This document shows positions 11,712 through 24,340 of a stretch of DNA of 64,000 nucleotides, one piece after another. The stretch is from Gymnopus androsaceus JB14 (lineage: Eukaryota > Basidiomycota > Agaricomycetes > Agaricales > Omphalotaceae). Below the pieces are notes generated by a model that was given only the letters and a program-made list of their open reading frames with translations, had not been told where the DNA came from and ran no database searches. Numbering within the stretch: the first letter of the stretch is position 1; every line of letters begins with the position of its first letter. The stretch is from positions 150,055-214,054 of the forward strand of contig ML769385.1 of NCBI GenBank assembly GCA_009733575.1, written 5' to 3'. Made by a program: the position numbers and the translations under genes.

Positions 11712-13737
11712 ATGGCCGAGATGTATCCCCCTTACAGCAGCAGGTCTTATTCGTCCCAGCAGGATGACCATCACAGCGACGAGAACGAGCATTCCTCGCC
11801 TACCAAAGACTCTACTTCCCCGAAGAACGAGAGCAAACCTCAGGCAACGTTCTTAACAAAGTTGTATGCGTAAGTTCTTTTCTTTTCTTCTTCATTCTAG
11901 TTCAAACGTTTTTTAGCCTTCTTGAACGTCCTGAAAATCAACATATGATTCGATGGGATAATCAAGGTTCGCTCTTGCCTCGTACTTTACCGCTACATTT
12001 GGACCAACGCTTTATAGGAGACCATATCATAGTTGAGAAACCGGAATTGCTCGCGTTACACGTCCTGCCATCCATTTATCGCCAATCTCGTTTTGCAAGC
12101 TTTTCAAGGCAGCTGAACGTGAGTTTTGTACGGAAGTATCGAGAGTTTTCGGGTCTAATCTGCTGCAGATCTATGGCTTCATGCGCAAGGTGAATTTGCG
12201 CAATGTCGACCCCGCAATCGACGATCCCGACGCAAGCACCTGGTCTCATCCGACACTCAACAGACATTCACCACCTGAAGTTGTCGCCAACTTTAAAAGG
12301 CGCGTTCCTCCGCGTCTCCCGAAACCACGAAAGCGGGATTTGCAGGAGCAGCAGCAGATCATTCCTCCTCCACGTTCTGCCATCCCAGGACTTGGTACTA
12401 GTAACTTGCCTCTTTCAGTTCAATCATCTGGAATGAACGGCTCAAAAATTTCTAATCATGTTGGTCGATCTCGGGGTTTCTCTGCACCAGGTTCGTTCAC
12501 GCCTCTGTCGGGCTCTACACCAGGAGGTTGGAGCTCCAATACCTACCCTCGTTCAGCGCTTCCGCCTCTTACTGTACCTTCGGAACCGCATCATAATTAT
12601 GGACATCATTCTCTCTCTCCGTCTGATGAATCTCCTACCTCTTCCGCCTACCACTATCCATCGCGAGCAGAACCTCTTCTGCACCACACTTACAACTACC
12701 CTGACTCTCCTGGAAGTCAATGGTATCCCAATGGAAGCGCGTCCTCGTCTCACAATGGGAGTCTGTCCTCCCTCCTTAACCCATCTTCCAACGGCTCTGG
12801 TACTGTCTATACCCAGCACTCTCGGCCGACTCCGACAATCAACACTGCCGTTCATTCGAGCAGCAGCTACAATTCTCCCTTCTCTTCAGTACCTCTTCAC
12901 GCATCGGAGCACCCGCATTCTGCATCCTCGCTGTCTCCCGATGGCCACTCTCGTCCAGCTACTGGATATTCAGCATCGTACGATGATTACGAATCTTCCT
13001 CTAGACCTCACTCGAGCCACAGACAGATTTGTCCTCCCAGTAGTCCGAGGCCAAGTAGCTCGTCGCGATCACCATACCACTCAAATAGCCATTCGTCAAT
13101 GATAATCCGTCGGCACCGCAGACATTCTCAAGTCATGAGCCCTTATCCTTCCCCTTACGAACACGGAGGGGGTTCATCTTCCAGCGGCTCGCTGACCGAG
13201 CATCAGCGACCTTCTAGCTCACCGCAGCCAGACATGCACCATGGGCATCACAATACACACAATGGACACGGACACTATTCAACCCATAATCATGGAATGT
13301 CCTCCCTCCCTCGTGTGAGGAGCATGATGCAGCTGTCTTCTGATACGAGCTCATCGTCTCCATATGCCTACAGTAATGCACACGACCAGTTTGCCTACTC
13401 CCCAATTCCTTCGGCTGCTTCAGCGTCATCGACATCAGTGCCATCTCTCACAAGTATGCCGTCTTCCTCATCGATATCATCGATGTCCTCGATGCATGAC
13501 TACGGGAGCAGACACCCCAATCGTCCAGGCACAGCAGCTTCTTCGATGAGTGTTGCTAGCAGTTCCTCGCAAGCTAATACTCCGCCGATGGATGGTGGCG
13601 CAGGCGCATATGAAGTGGGTATATCGACCGCAGGGATGGGCGGGGACGCCGCCATGGTGAGAGGTTATGAATCAGACTATGGTTTTGTCTCGATAGAGCA
13701 CCACGAGCTTCAATCAAGCTATGGAAAAGAGATGTAG
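11712..13737 (+). CDS. HSF-type DNA-binding transcription factor
   Basis: Four exons (11712-11869, 11917-11966, 12018-12118, 12169-13737) encode about 620 residues. After an acidic Ser-rich leader of about 45 residues comes the HSF winged-helix domain: FLTKLYALLE, then IRWDNQGDHIIVEKP, then the recognition region SRFASFSRQLNIYGFMRKV. The basic stretch VANFKRRVPPRLPKPRKR follows. The remaining 400 residues are low-complexity Ser/His/Pro/Tyr. I see no heptad-repeat trimerisation region like that of canonical heat shock factors, so this is better called an HSF-domain regulator than Hsf1 itself. Target genes cannot be inferred from the window. Confidence 0.85.
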
Positions 13738-16700
13738 CATCGCTGACTGTTTCTGCTTTTGCGCTTCGGTAGGGCTCTGCATTTTCATGTGGATTAGGAT
13801 CTTGGAATTCTGGATGAAATTCCATCAAAAATATTTCTCGATTTTTAGAACGAGAGATACAATCTCTACCTTGAACGCTGTTCTGGCTGTTTTCCTACTG
13901 TTTTGTTTCTTGCTTTCGGCGCTTTCTCATATCTTCGCTTCACTTTAGCATCAGACGTCGTGCTCTCATTCTCATCTATACCACCAGTGTTGCAATATTC
14001 GTGTATCAAATTTCCCGGTGCTGTATTTTCTTGTTGTAGGGTCGGACCCAATGGACACTATCCCTCATTTTCTTGTCTTCCTCTACCCTTCGCGGAGAGT
14101 CATCTCAACTTACTTACGATCATTCGGTAGTCTACTCCAGGTCTATGACCGAGTCTAGAATGCTTAGCTGGATTTCTACGGAAGCAATCTCGTATCTCGC
14201 TGGTGATCATCGACACGACTAGGAAGCTCTGGTACCTTACGGTGGGCCAACGTTCTGGCTTTTGCTTTACCACAAGGTACCTACTGTGCATTCCATCTTT
14301 GCTATCATAACTCCTCAGTGCTGCTGGAAGTGGCGATCGTTCGAGCATATATGCGGTGGTTTGCAGGATGTCCACGTCTTTCAATCTCGGCTGGCATTTC
14401 ATCAAAAAAAACTCAATATCACGATCATCATCACTGCTCGCGTTTTTGAGAATCAGAATCCTCGGAATCGGAATCTCGGAAGATAGCGAAGTTTTTTCGG
14501 ACAAGACCTCGGAAAGCTTCTTTGTATGTTTTCTTGTGTCTTTATTTCACGAATTCATTAAGTTCCTGTCCGTCGCGTCATGACGGCCTTCCGCACCAGT
14601 GTCCCAGCCTTAGTAGCGTACGATCTGTGGCCAGTTTCTTTATTTGAAACGTTCGTTCTCTCCGTTCGGCCTAATCCAGATACTTACAATCCATCTTACG
14701 AAAGGGTTACCCAATAACGGAGTCTTTACGATACTGCATGGGACCCCGCATTGGACTTTGCATCACTGGTATTAACGCGGAGGTGAACCCCTACTTGCGA
14801 TGCGCATTAAACTTGCGGAGGTGCGGAATCCTTTTTATGCGAAGTCAATCACTAGAAGCCTTCTTTGGGACTGCTTTGAATCCTCAGCGACTCCAGGTGT
14901 TTACTCTGGGCAATTGCCTTTGAATCCGTCGCTGTGACATTCGTTGGACGAGCTCGAGGTTCGTCAATACAATGAATAAAGACTACCTATTTGCATTCAA
15001 TGTATGGTATGGCATCAGATAATTACTTTTCTAGCCTTTTTTCCGGAGTCTATTCGTTGTATCCCTGCCTACAATGGATGTCTATTCCGATTCAAGGACT
15101 GAAGGACCAATTGCCTATGTGCCGTTCACTCTCCAATTAATCTATATACGAGCGGTGGTAGGGGTTTGTTGGTGGCGAATTACACCATCAGCATAACTGA
15201 TCGCTACCTTCCAAGAAAGTACTCTGATACTGATGACGTGAATGAGGATCACAGGTGTGCTCCTCCCTCGCGAATGCTACAGTCTTCATCGCTGGTATGT
15301 AGTATACTCATCACAAGGCCCATTAAATATTGGCACGCGTGGTCGTTGATAGCTGGCTACCGCCGACTTTGCTCGCCGGTATTTGCTTCAATGATAAGCT
15401 ACTGTTACATGCATGGATTTGTATCCAGTACTATCCAACATGTCCACCTTTCGGTGAGTGATCAGAAACGATCAACAGCTAATACAGGGGTGATATCAAT
15501 CTTTTCTCGGTATGTTCCTCTGTCTCTCCCATTGCCCGTAATTAATTAAAACGATGAATAAATAAATACTATGTACACCCTAGAAAGCACCTATCATGTC
15601 GCGGCATACACGTTTGGCAAAATGGGTATGCTTACATTCACCAAGTATCCAGCATTGTACTCGATAGATGATGATTTTTCAGTGATTTGGACGCGGAGCG
15701 TCACTTTCACGTTTGAATTGTGAACATCAGTCTTTTTCCATTGCAGTCGCGTTTTTGTGATGGTTGTGTGTCTTCGAGTACTAAAATTGCAACTTTTGTT
15801 GAAGCCAGGAAGTTCAAATTTTACTTCGCGCTTCTTTTGATGGGTCGGTGACGATATTTAATACCTGGGACGATCGTCGCCTGCTTCTGGTCTTCTTTCC
15901 CGGCCCTCGATCGTACTTAGCTATCGTACTTCGGCTAGCTTAGCTATTGGTACCTCTGATGCATCATGCCACGCTTCAACATCTCAACATTGGCCGCGCC
16001 CTCAGTGCAATGCATACGGTCAATGTCGGTTTCCGACGTTGACCGCGTCGTCGCTGTCGCTAATATTTACATGGCATGGTTGGTCCACACAGTCATTCAC
16101 GTTATTGTTTGAATTCTCTCAAACAGAGTAACTCTATCATGGAAGCACGCGCTTCCGGTGACGATCCAGTGCTATCATTAACTTGTAAGTATATCCGATC
16201 TCGTTCTTCAAGTTCATGCATTGAATATTTGGTTTCTTTTCATTCTCAAGGAGGAAATTGTTGACTGCTCCGTTGTCTCATCATCTTTGAATTTCTTTGA
16301 CTCTCGACACAGAGACATACTATTCAAATTCCAAGTACATTGCATGGCACTACTGTGTTCATTTTCCTCCAAGATATCACCGCCATTGTTGTCGACCATC
16401 TCACCATCTGATTGCTTTTTTCCGTGCATAGGCGACCGGCGGTATGGCTTATCGATGAACGAATGCTCGGTGGGGACAAAATGTGCCCGAACCTCAAAAG
16501 ACCGAGGTCAATAACTGTAATGTCTACGTCTCCTATGGCCCACTGGTACAAGTGAGAATTTTTCAGCATACGTCCTGTTTACCCAGAGGCGCAGGGGGCG
16601 GAGGGAAAATTCTTACTGTTCCTATATATATTAGTGTACTAGGCACGATCTAAAATCCGCGTATAAGTGGTGGACTTAGCAAATGCCAAATGCTATTCCT

Positions 16701-17268
16701 TTCAAATTACTGTTTCCACGCTGAGGTATATTCTCCCAGCTCTTCTCTTAGCTCTCGGCTAATATAAGTTACAGAAAGTTCCAAGTCACAACGGTAGCCA
16801 CGTTGCTTTTGACACGAATTTTGTCCCAGCCGTACTGCACCTCTCTGGCTCACGCAGGAGACGGTACGAAAAAACGCCGAAGGCAGATTCTATAAGTTAG
16901 CAGACAGCTCGAGCATGAAGGCTCAGTACAAAGCAAGTAAACGAACGAAGTAAGAATAATATATAGATACCTAAGTTAGAAAATAATGGTACATTGCGTT
17001 TGCTAGTTTCAAACAACCATTGCTATACTACAAGGTCCATGGTCAACAGACCTTCCGTTCCACAATGGGATTTGCAAGAGAGAAACGAAAAAGCCTTTGA
17101 TGAAAGAGGAAAAAAATCCGCAGCTCGAACAAGAAAGCAACACGATGGCAGCAGATGAGAGGAAGAAAAAAGAAAACAAGTCCGTAAAAGATCGTGCTAT
17201 CGTAGATTAAAAATTGCAATCATACGAAAAGGGAACGAAAAAACTCTAGAACAGCTCAACTGAACTGA
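13738..17268. other. 3.5 kb gene-poor region
   Basis: Begins with the 3' UTR of the HSF gene and ends at the stop of the TVP38 gene. It is AT-rich, with scattered frames of 60-130 codons. The only one with splice-like ends is 14100-14504 on the minus strand (listed separately). Frames near 15166-15549 and 16076-16570 show no conserved peptide and cannot be linked by splicing without stops. Confidence 0.4.
14100..14504 (-). CDS. possible hypothetical gene, 134 codons
   Basis: An ATG-initiated frame with a varied composition, including an SSDDDRD acidic stretch and GHRPGVDYRMIVS near its end. The last codons overlap gtaagtaag, a good splice donor, so it may be the first exon of a longer gene. 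I recognise no domain and see no convincing downstream exon. It could equally be a chance frame in an intergenic region. Confidence 0.25.
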   Translation of the reverse strand: MSEKTSLSSEIPIPRILILKNASSDDDRDIEFFLMKCQPRLKDVDILQTTAYMLERSPLPAALRSYDSKDGMHSRYLVVKQKPERWPTVRYQSFLVVSMITSEIRDCFRRNPAKHSRLGHRPGVDYRMIVSKLR

Positions 17269-18594
17269 TTATCGTACCCTGGAGTCGATTTCCAGTGTCA
17301 TCGAGGGACGAGGTGATAGAGGAGATTCTGTCATTATTTGCTGGGATTCAGCAGAATGATCACATCCAAACTCCAAGTCGCCGGTCCCTCTTGGTGACAG
17401 GAAGGAAACGGTCTCGTCTTCATCTCCGTCTTGGCTTCGACGGAGTACACATTCGTCCCCCTCAAGCTCTTCATCAATTGCTCTTCGCGCAACATAGGCA
17501 ATATAAAGGAATATTGCAACACAAAGTGTGATTCCGAAGATTGTCCACATTCGTGCCACGGCGTCCGCGTGGCTTTCTTCCGGGGTAGCTTTACCCTCGG
17601 GCACCATGTGATAGTCTCTGAAAAGAGTGGATGGAGGCACCGAGACTGACTATGAATTATGACTTTGAAGAGCGACAGCGCGGTGCAAATGGTGTAAGTA
17701 CGCAGTGTCAAGGTCGGTGAAGCTGCTAGGAGACAGTTCATGACATTGTAAGGATACGGAGCAAGGCGGATGAGGAAAAGAAGCTTTGGTCGCTTCTCGA
17801 TGGCGCGAACGACACGCTTTAGAGTGCAGGCGGATGAAAGCCACCGGGAAATAGTTTCCCGTAGGAGCGTACGAGAGAGCAGAAACACGACAAGCGCACC
17901 GGAAAGCGCGGCGAAATAAGAGATGACGGCGCCGGTCCAGGCTCCAAAAGTATAACCAGATAGTGTTATGAGTGTAGAATATAGAGGAATTGGAGCTTGG
18001 GAAGAGAGTTAGGATATAGCCCGGAAGCGAGTAGAGCGACTCACGGAATGTGGTGAGGAAAATAAGGAAAAAAAGGACAGCTTGACCGTACGTACGGTCA
18101 GCTTGCAGCCAACGAGATAGCTCATCGAGAGCTTGAAAAGAGTTTATCAGATCCGATGCCTATGTACGCCGCAGGGAAGTTATTAACTCACCGGCGAAAA
18201 GTTGAGCTTTGTAAAACACGATGGCTACGAGAAATCCGAGGCTTGTGAAGGCGTAAAAGATTACAGGTAACCAAGGTCGAATTAGGTTGGATATGCGTAA
18301 GGTGCGAGGGCGAGTATACCCCTGCGATTGCGACGGGATCCTTGGCAATGGTAGTGGCGCTGGATGGCTCGAAGGACCTCTCGGAAAGGGAGAAATAGGC
18401 TGCTGTAGTCGCGCAGAAGGACCAGCAAGTGTAGACTGCGATTTGCTTTCGAAAGAAAGGTCATCGGATAAAGTCGCTTTCTCGTCCATTTCTTCAGAGA
18501 AATGGACGTATCTGAAAGGAAGATGAGATGGAGAATTGGGACCAGGCGTTGCTGGAGAAGTAGAAGCGAGATTCAGAGGCCGGCGGTTATCCAT
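17269..18594 (-). CDS. TVP38: TVP38/TMEM64 (VTT-domain) membrane protein, frame broken near the C-terminal part
   Basis: Starts at the ATG at 18594 with a Ser/Pro-rich cytosolic region of about 100 residues, then TM1 (PVIFYAFTSLGFLVAIVFY). Two spliced exons follow with the VTT core: PPIPLYSTLITLSGYTFG, GAVISYFAALSGALVVF, and the loop LIRLAPYPYNVMNCLLAA. The C-terminal part has a last TM (MWTIFGITLCVAIFLYIAYV) and an acidic tail ending at 17269. Family members act in Golgi/ER lipid scrambling and trafficking. Between KVIIH and DYHMVPEG the frame must shift by two bases in total (near 17651 and 17620); no intron of normal size fixes this while keeping the conserved segment. A 59-nt intron with donor gtcgct would restore frame but delete it. 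Confidence 0.85.
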
Positions 18595-19063
18595 GAATTA
18601 TACAGAGATATAATGAAGGTAAGAAGAGAGAAAAGCACCGCAGACTGCGGGCTGAAAGTGGAGGTGGAGAAAGAGCCGAAGGTGGCTAGAATAACGGAGA
18701 AAAGATAAGTGACAGTGTTAGTTACTGCGGTGTTAGATCTGTGAGACCGCGGGAAACCACGCTGATCGTTTAAATAATTTCAAATCATGTCCAGTGCCTT
18801 CTCATCGCGCGCGCCAGCATCCGTTGCTGTGCTCTTTCTACACGACGCTATAGACGCGCTCTGTATTTTTCTCTTTCTTTAACGGCCTTTTTTCAAGGTA
18901 TTTTTTCTAGTGGCCGGCTTCATGTGATACGTGTCGAACGTTGACTTGAAAATAATCAGCCGCATCCCACTACATAAAGGTGACATATGACCTGACTGTC
19001 AATGTGTAGCGTTTTAAGACTAACCGCAAACCCCGTATTTCTTCACCGCAATAGATCACAAGG
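18595..19063. other. divergent promoter region, no gene seen
   Basis: About 470 bases separating the divergent TVP38 gene and the small coiled-coil gene. No conserved peptide on either strand. Confidence 0.5.
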
Positions 19064-19434
19064 ATGCAACGAGCGCTTTTCTCTTCGCAACTCAGGCAGC
19101 GGTCGCGAAGATACAGCACAGAAAACCCGAGATCTGCTCATGCTCAATGGTATTCGGATATATTACCCGCCATGGTTCCGATTTTCCTACTGGGTTCCGC
19201 TGTCTACCTTGTATGCATTCTAGCGCTATGTTTCACCCTTTGCTAATCCCTTTGTAGGGCCTTCAACTAACTCAGACGCGTCTCTCTCATGAAAAGTACA
19301 TGGTTGAAGCACAAGAAAGGGTGGAGATTCTTGAAGCTCAGGTCGATGCCCTACAGCGTAGTCGGGAACAAGATTCGGGTACGCCGATCTCGAAATCTAC
19401 TGCAAATGCGTCCAAATGGCGGGTATGGCAGTGA
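19064..19434 (+). CDS. small single-pass, coiled-coil membrane protein (107 residues)
   Basis: Exons 19064-19210 and 19258-19434. The N-terminus is Arg/Ser/Gln-rich and looks like a mitochondrial presequence (ALFSSQLRQRSRRYST). One TM follows (MVPIFLLGSAVYLGLQL), then a predicted coiled coil rich in Glu/Gln (YMVEAQERVEILEAQVDAL). This layout resembles small inner-membrane assembly factors such as Ina17, but I do not claim orthology. The stop is robust: reading through gives CAG TGA, and splicing the possible intron at 19431-19487 gives CA|G TAG, so both mRNAs encode the same C-terminus. The gene is convergent with the Pex11-family gene, 122 bases away. Confidence 0.65.
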
Positions 19435-19556
19435 GTACTTGGCAACTGTCATATGGATTCATGGAAAATATGATATTATTGCTCCAGGTAGCAAATACAG
19501 CAAGTAATATTCTATACATATACGGTAGATGATGAAGGGTATATTATGCACTTGAT

Positions 19557-20950
19557 TTAGAGGGTTACTCCTAGTGCTTTTGTGAGTGCACTTTTATGGC
19601 GGTCATATAATTTGGCGGTGCTACAGACAATCAGCTTGTCAGCTTGGATATACCAACTGAGGAAAACTCATTTACCTGAGAATGGCCGCAATTAAACCAG
19701 CCATAGCTTTGATAGAGTTTTTAGCCCTTTTTAGGCGGAATATTTCGTAGGCTTGAAGAAGATTAACATTTTGCATTCCAACTAAGTAAAGATGAACGTA
19801 CAAACGAAAATGAGATCCATTGTAAGTTTTGCCCTAGTGATCTGCAGCCAGTAGTCTTGTTTTTGGAGCCGGCCTATTTCTTTCTCGTCGACCTTCGTTG
19901 AAGTCGGTTTTGACTTTGCTGTGGCTCCGGACATTGAATCTTTATACATTCGCGACTCGGCTAAGGGAAAGGTATTAATTAAGAGATAAATCCTCGACGG
20001 GTGCTGAGACATACCCTCACGCTGAAGATTTCCGTTCATCTGCCTCTCCACACCGTTCTCTACCAGTCCTACCAAGGTGGCGAAGAACCAACACCAGTCT
20101 GAAAACCGTCCCGCCCTGTCTCCGAACTTCTTACCAAGTATTCCCAATAATGAAAGCGTATAGAGATCGTCTGAAACTGCATTCGCCAACTCCAATAATA
20201 CCGGAGGAGGTGCGTTCATTACTGCGTGCAAAAAGGGTCGTGGAACTTGGGATTTGGTTTCGGCTTTGCGATCCGAAGAGAATGGCACAGACTGTTGTGC
20301 TAGTATCGCAGTCAGAGGCGATAGCCAGTTGAACAGTAAAAGGCATTTCCTGCACATTTTCAGTATAGTATGGCATAGATGTGTATATCACACATACCGC
20401 GAAAACGACAGCCCCGACACGGTAGAGGTTAGTCGTTTCACTAGCTCTTGCTCCAATGGCTGTTTAGCTGATTTGCGTAACAGTCGACTACCAGTAACCG
20501 TCGTGTGGAATAACAGATAAACTTTGAGCGAGTATTGGATAATTTTCTATAGGAAATTGAGCTTGTGAAAATTTGAACCAGAAGAAATTGACGGCGTACG
20601 AATGCTTTATCCCGACCGTTACTAGTAACAACAATATCTCTCCAAACCTCTTCAGGGCGGATCCGGCGCTCAGCCTCCTTCATGCGCACATCCTCTTCTT
20701 CGTCGATACTTTCTGTTTCGAGATGAGCGCTTTCTGACAACTCGTCTCTCTCTTCATATATGCTCGAGCCATACATATGAGACGAAGAAACCACGGAAAC
20801 TCGTGGTGTCCTGGGAGGATGAGTCGACAGTGGATTTATTTGGAAACTTGCACTGCCGTCAAACTCAGTAGAGTAGTATTGGCTTTCCGGCATCTCTTGT
20901 TGGCGTGAGGAAGGCGCAGAGACCGAATGAGGAAAGCTTATTGAGGACAT
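19557..20950 (-). CDS. Pex11-family peroxisomal membrane protein (PEX11C/GIM5-like)
   Basis: Start ATG at 20950, stop TAA at 19557-19559, with introns of about 50 nt joined in frame. A Ser-rich N-terminal region of about 80 residues precedes the Pex11 domain. Diagnostic segments are GRDKAFKIIQYSLKVYLLFH near the start of the domain, FSRKCLLLFNWLSPLTAILA in the middle, and DLYTLSLLGILGKKFGDRAG followed by DWCWFFATLVGLVEN. The C-terminal part reads DYWLQITRAKLTMDLIFVSY then KRAKNSIKAMAGLIAAILS. The family elongates and divides peroxisomes. The long extra N-terminal tail suggests the fungal Pex11C/Gim5 branch rather than Pex11 itself. Confidence 0.85.
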
Positions 20951-21123
20951 TGCTCAAAGTCAGAAGCGAGGTGAAGGCGCAGTAAGCGCTGAAATGAATC
21001 TTCCTGTTTTCACGTGGCGCTAACGCAGACCGCGCCTCAACTTGGAACTTCTGCCATTTACGCTAATCGACTCACCATCTGTATCTTTACTTTCCTTGCT
21101 CTTCTCTGGTATTAAACAAAGGA

Positions 21124-21674
21124 ATGGCCTTGAATTCACCGTCCGACTTACGATCTCCTACCCCGCGTTCAGAAGTTTCCAGTCCTCGGCCCAAGTTTGA
21201 TTCGGAGTTGCTGAAAGCTTATATGAAGAAATTGCTGTCTACTACGCTGGGCTCATGTGTATGGCCGGAGCCAAAAGACCGCGATCGTATAAAGTCTTGG
21301 ATGAAAGAGATTGGGGACAGGGTCAAGGATAGGATGTTGGAGATTCAACCAAAAGGATTGTGAGTACTGGTACGGATTTTTATAAACAAATCTGATCTCT
21401 TCCAGTAAATATATAGTTTTGACACAAGTCAACGAGAATATGGGACAGGGTGGTCGGTTCGTACTCTGTCCTATCTCGCAACAATGTATCTTGCGACTAA
21501 ATTGATGCATTTTATCAGCGCGGACATGGTCTGCCATTGGGAAGATTCGGATACGGTGGCCCAGGAAGTCTTTGCTAATGTATGTGAGCTGTCGAGTCAA
21601 CGAAAAGATGACTGACTGGGTCTTAGGACTCCCTGATTTGCATATGCATAGCACTGGCAATACGCACCTATTAA
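21124..21674 (+). CDS. Tctex-1-type dynein light chain
   Basis: Four exons (21124-21359, 21406-21456, 21519-21579, 21627-21674) encode 131 residues. A Ser/Pro leader is followed by the Tctex-1 fold: MEIGDRVKDRMLEIQPKGFK is close to the helix region, then KYIVLTQVNENMGQGGRADM, the HWEDSDTVAQEVFAN strand and the family-typical end DSLICICIALAIRTY. These light chains bind the intermediate chain and cargo in the dynein motor. Splice sites are all canonical and the frame is intact. Confidence 0.9.
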
Positions 21675-24340
21675 CATCCTTCGGCACCTATCTATCTATT
21701 CATCCTTTAATGTATTTCGGAGATACCCACTAATGGAATTACGAACGGTAAAATTCTGAGAGAAGGTTGGAATTGTTCGCGGACTATACGACATCAAAAT
21801 CTTTGTTTGGTGTGAGATTTACTAATTTTACATAGAGTATTCAAGTTACGCGTTCTTCTGCCGCCGAGGTCCAGGATTTGGAAGGGCTTGCAACGGGCTT
21901 CCTTAGCTTCTGAAGATCAGAACCTGGGTAGAGACCTGAATTAGCTCGTCTAAACGGGAGGTTCTGCCAATGCCGCCGGTTCCGTACTTTGATTTTTTTT
22001 CTGCTGACCACGGTGACAGGAAGTCACAGTGGTAGTAATATCCCCGACCAGGCTGATGTACCTTGATAAACAATATCTCAATTGCGCGCGATATGCCGCT
22101 GTTATGCTCAGCAGGTGAGACGCTCAACGCTTTGTATTCTTGGTTCTCAACTATCTTTTCAGGTTTGACCAATGAAGTTCGCCAGCCGGTGTGATCTAAC
22201 TTACTGCATTTCTATATTTGAATTCAGTTCCTCACATATTGTTCACCAATCTACTTGGGTTATCAGACGTTGGGTTATCAGACGTTCTACCAGAAGATGG
22301 GACTGATATCTGTCATGTGCATTCCCAATCCATAATCCGGCGATGGTTAGATTGCACAAAACGGGGGATTTCTTGACTAGTGCTATTGCCTTTCAAGCAA
22401 ATAAGGTATCAGATGCTAGTTCCGATTGATTTTCACTTGGGTGTTTCTTCCTGTGTCTTCTTGGTATCGTCTTCGCTGAACTTTTTTTGTTAGGTTAGGA
22501 AGCCCCACCAAGATTATCCCGTTGCATCGCCACTGTCCTGAATGGGCCCGATCCTTAGATTGGCGGTCGAACATCGATGCGCATACATAATGCGACGTGA
22601 AGAAGAACTTCTATGAATCAGTTCAACGAGCTGTTTATTGATTCGGTTGTTCAGTCGTCGACATCTAATCGGAGACAGCTTCGGCGGTATTGCATTGTGA
22701 GATATGTAAGCGCATACAGTGGAATATGATGATTTTCATGTTGAGATGACACGGCCCAGAGTCATATGTGCGGAAAAGAGTTTGCATGTCAAAATATGTC
22801 AAGACACGCTTATGTCTTCAACACCCGGTTTGCATCAACTGGAAGCCGGAGTACTCCAGGTCAGATTTCCGTCCCTTCAACGCCCACTGTCTTGTATACT
22901 TAACGATCGCCGTAGTTAACGTTCAGGGTGACACTGAAGGGATGCAATCACGTCGTGGGACCAATATAACCTCCTGGATAGTCACTGCAACGCAGCTTTT
23001 TCAGTTGGACATCGCTGATATCCAGGTGTCGGCAGGTAGACTATAGCCCCCAGAATCTTACAGTATAGATTGCAGGAAATGCCGTTAAGCTCGTTGTCAC
23101 CATGTGTTGACACTTAGGCTATCTCTGTCTCTGGGATCTCTGGCCATGCAAAAAAAACTATCTGAATACCAAGTTATGTCGCCTCGGGTGAAGAGTTTCA
23201 AAAAATGAGCTCTCAGGTTATTTTGAGCACATGTTGATACGGTTTTGATTCACAGGAGTTGCAAAGTTTCCTCAATCTCGGATGTTTATTCAACAATTCA
23301 CAGTGCCTGCCAAATGACTCTGTCCGTGGCTTTGGATCTGCGCTCTGTTCATATGACCGGGGAATCAATCATGAGGCATACAAAACGGATTTCATACTAC
23401 ATGGGTGATCTCGTCCTCCGTTGTGTCGTCCGCTGGCATGGTCCAGCCAATCCTGAAGGTGCTGGTTTCGATCCACGGACTGCGTAGTGACTGGAATACG
23501 GGTATACTATTCATTTGCCTTCGAACCTTGAATCACGTCGGTTTTCATCAAGAAAGTACACGAGATCGTCAAACTTACATTCTCAGCATCGATCTAGTAC
23601 TTAGTGCCCATTCTAATTCCTCGATTGCACCCTTTCTCTTTAATATGATATCCTACAGACACCTTTCTGATATGTGGCGCAGGGTTTTCAACCTCTTTGA
23701 AGTGAATCAAGGTGAATCCCGACTGAGGCGCCACTTTACAAGACCGGTTTAGGCCCGGGTCTGGGTACAGTATTTACTGATCAACAACTTTACTGGCTTT
23801 GTACTTGTGGATATTGTTTTCACGTCGAGGACTTGGACGTGGCGCATGTACTGTATATATATTTAACCCAGACCAATGTAGCTCTCGTAAACCAACGAAC
23901 TCTAATCACTTCTTTTCCAATGAATACATCGCTTGTAATTACCACAGGCTAATATGTACTTGATTAAGTACATTTGAAGCCGACGCGTTCAATTGAATAT
24001 CCATGCGCAAGGCAAGTTCGAAGTTGTGCAGAGTTTGAGCTTGAAGCCGATATGTATGCGGCCTACTATTTTACCATTAATGACGCGCCAGCGCCATGCT
24101 GTCGGCTGCGACTTCCCCCTCTACACAAAATGACGCTCTCTTAAGCGCTCGATTAATTATGACGCGTTGACTTTGTCAGCGGTCAATCAGCCCTAAATTG
24201 ATCTGGAGCGGTGACTTCATCCGTCCAATCACTCTTTGAACCACACCTTCAAACACTACCGCAAATTAGTTTTCTTTTTTGATTGTTCTACCTACTTTAC
24301 GAGCTCCTGCGTATCTCTTCCATCCTCCGAATCACACAAC
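21675..24340. other. 2.7 kb gene-poor region
   Basis: AT-rich, with scattered short frames on both strands (for example 22719-23046 and 23245-23752) that match nothing I recognise and lack coherent splice models. A 15-nt tandem duplication lies at 22255-22284. The last few hundred bases are the promoter of the RCK2-type kinase and contain TGACGCGTTGAC near 24158. Confidence 0.4.
22255..22284. repeat. 15-nt tandem duplication
   Basis: Two adjacent exact copies of TTGGGTTATCAGACG in the gene-poor region between the dynein light chain and the RCK2-type kinase. Confidence 0.85.
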
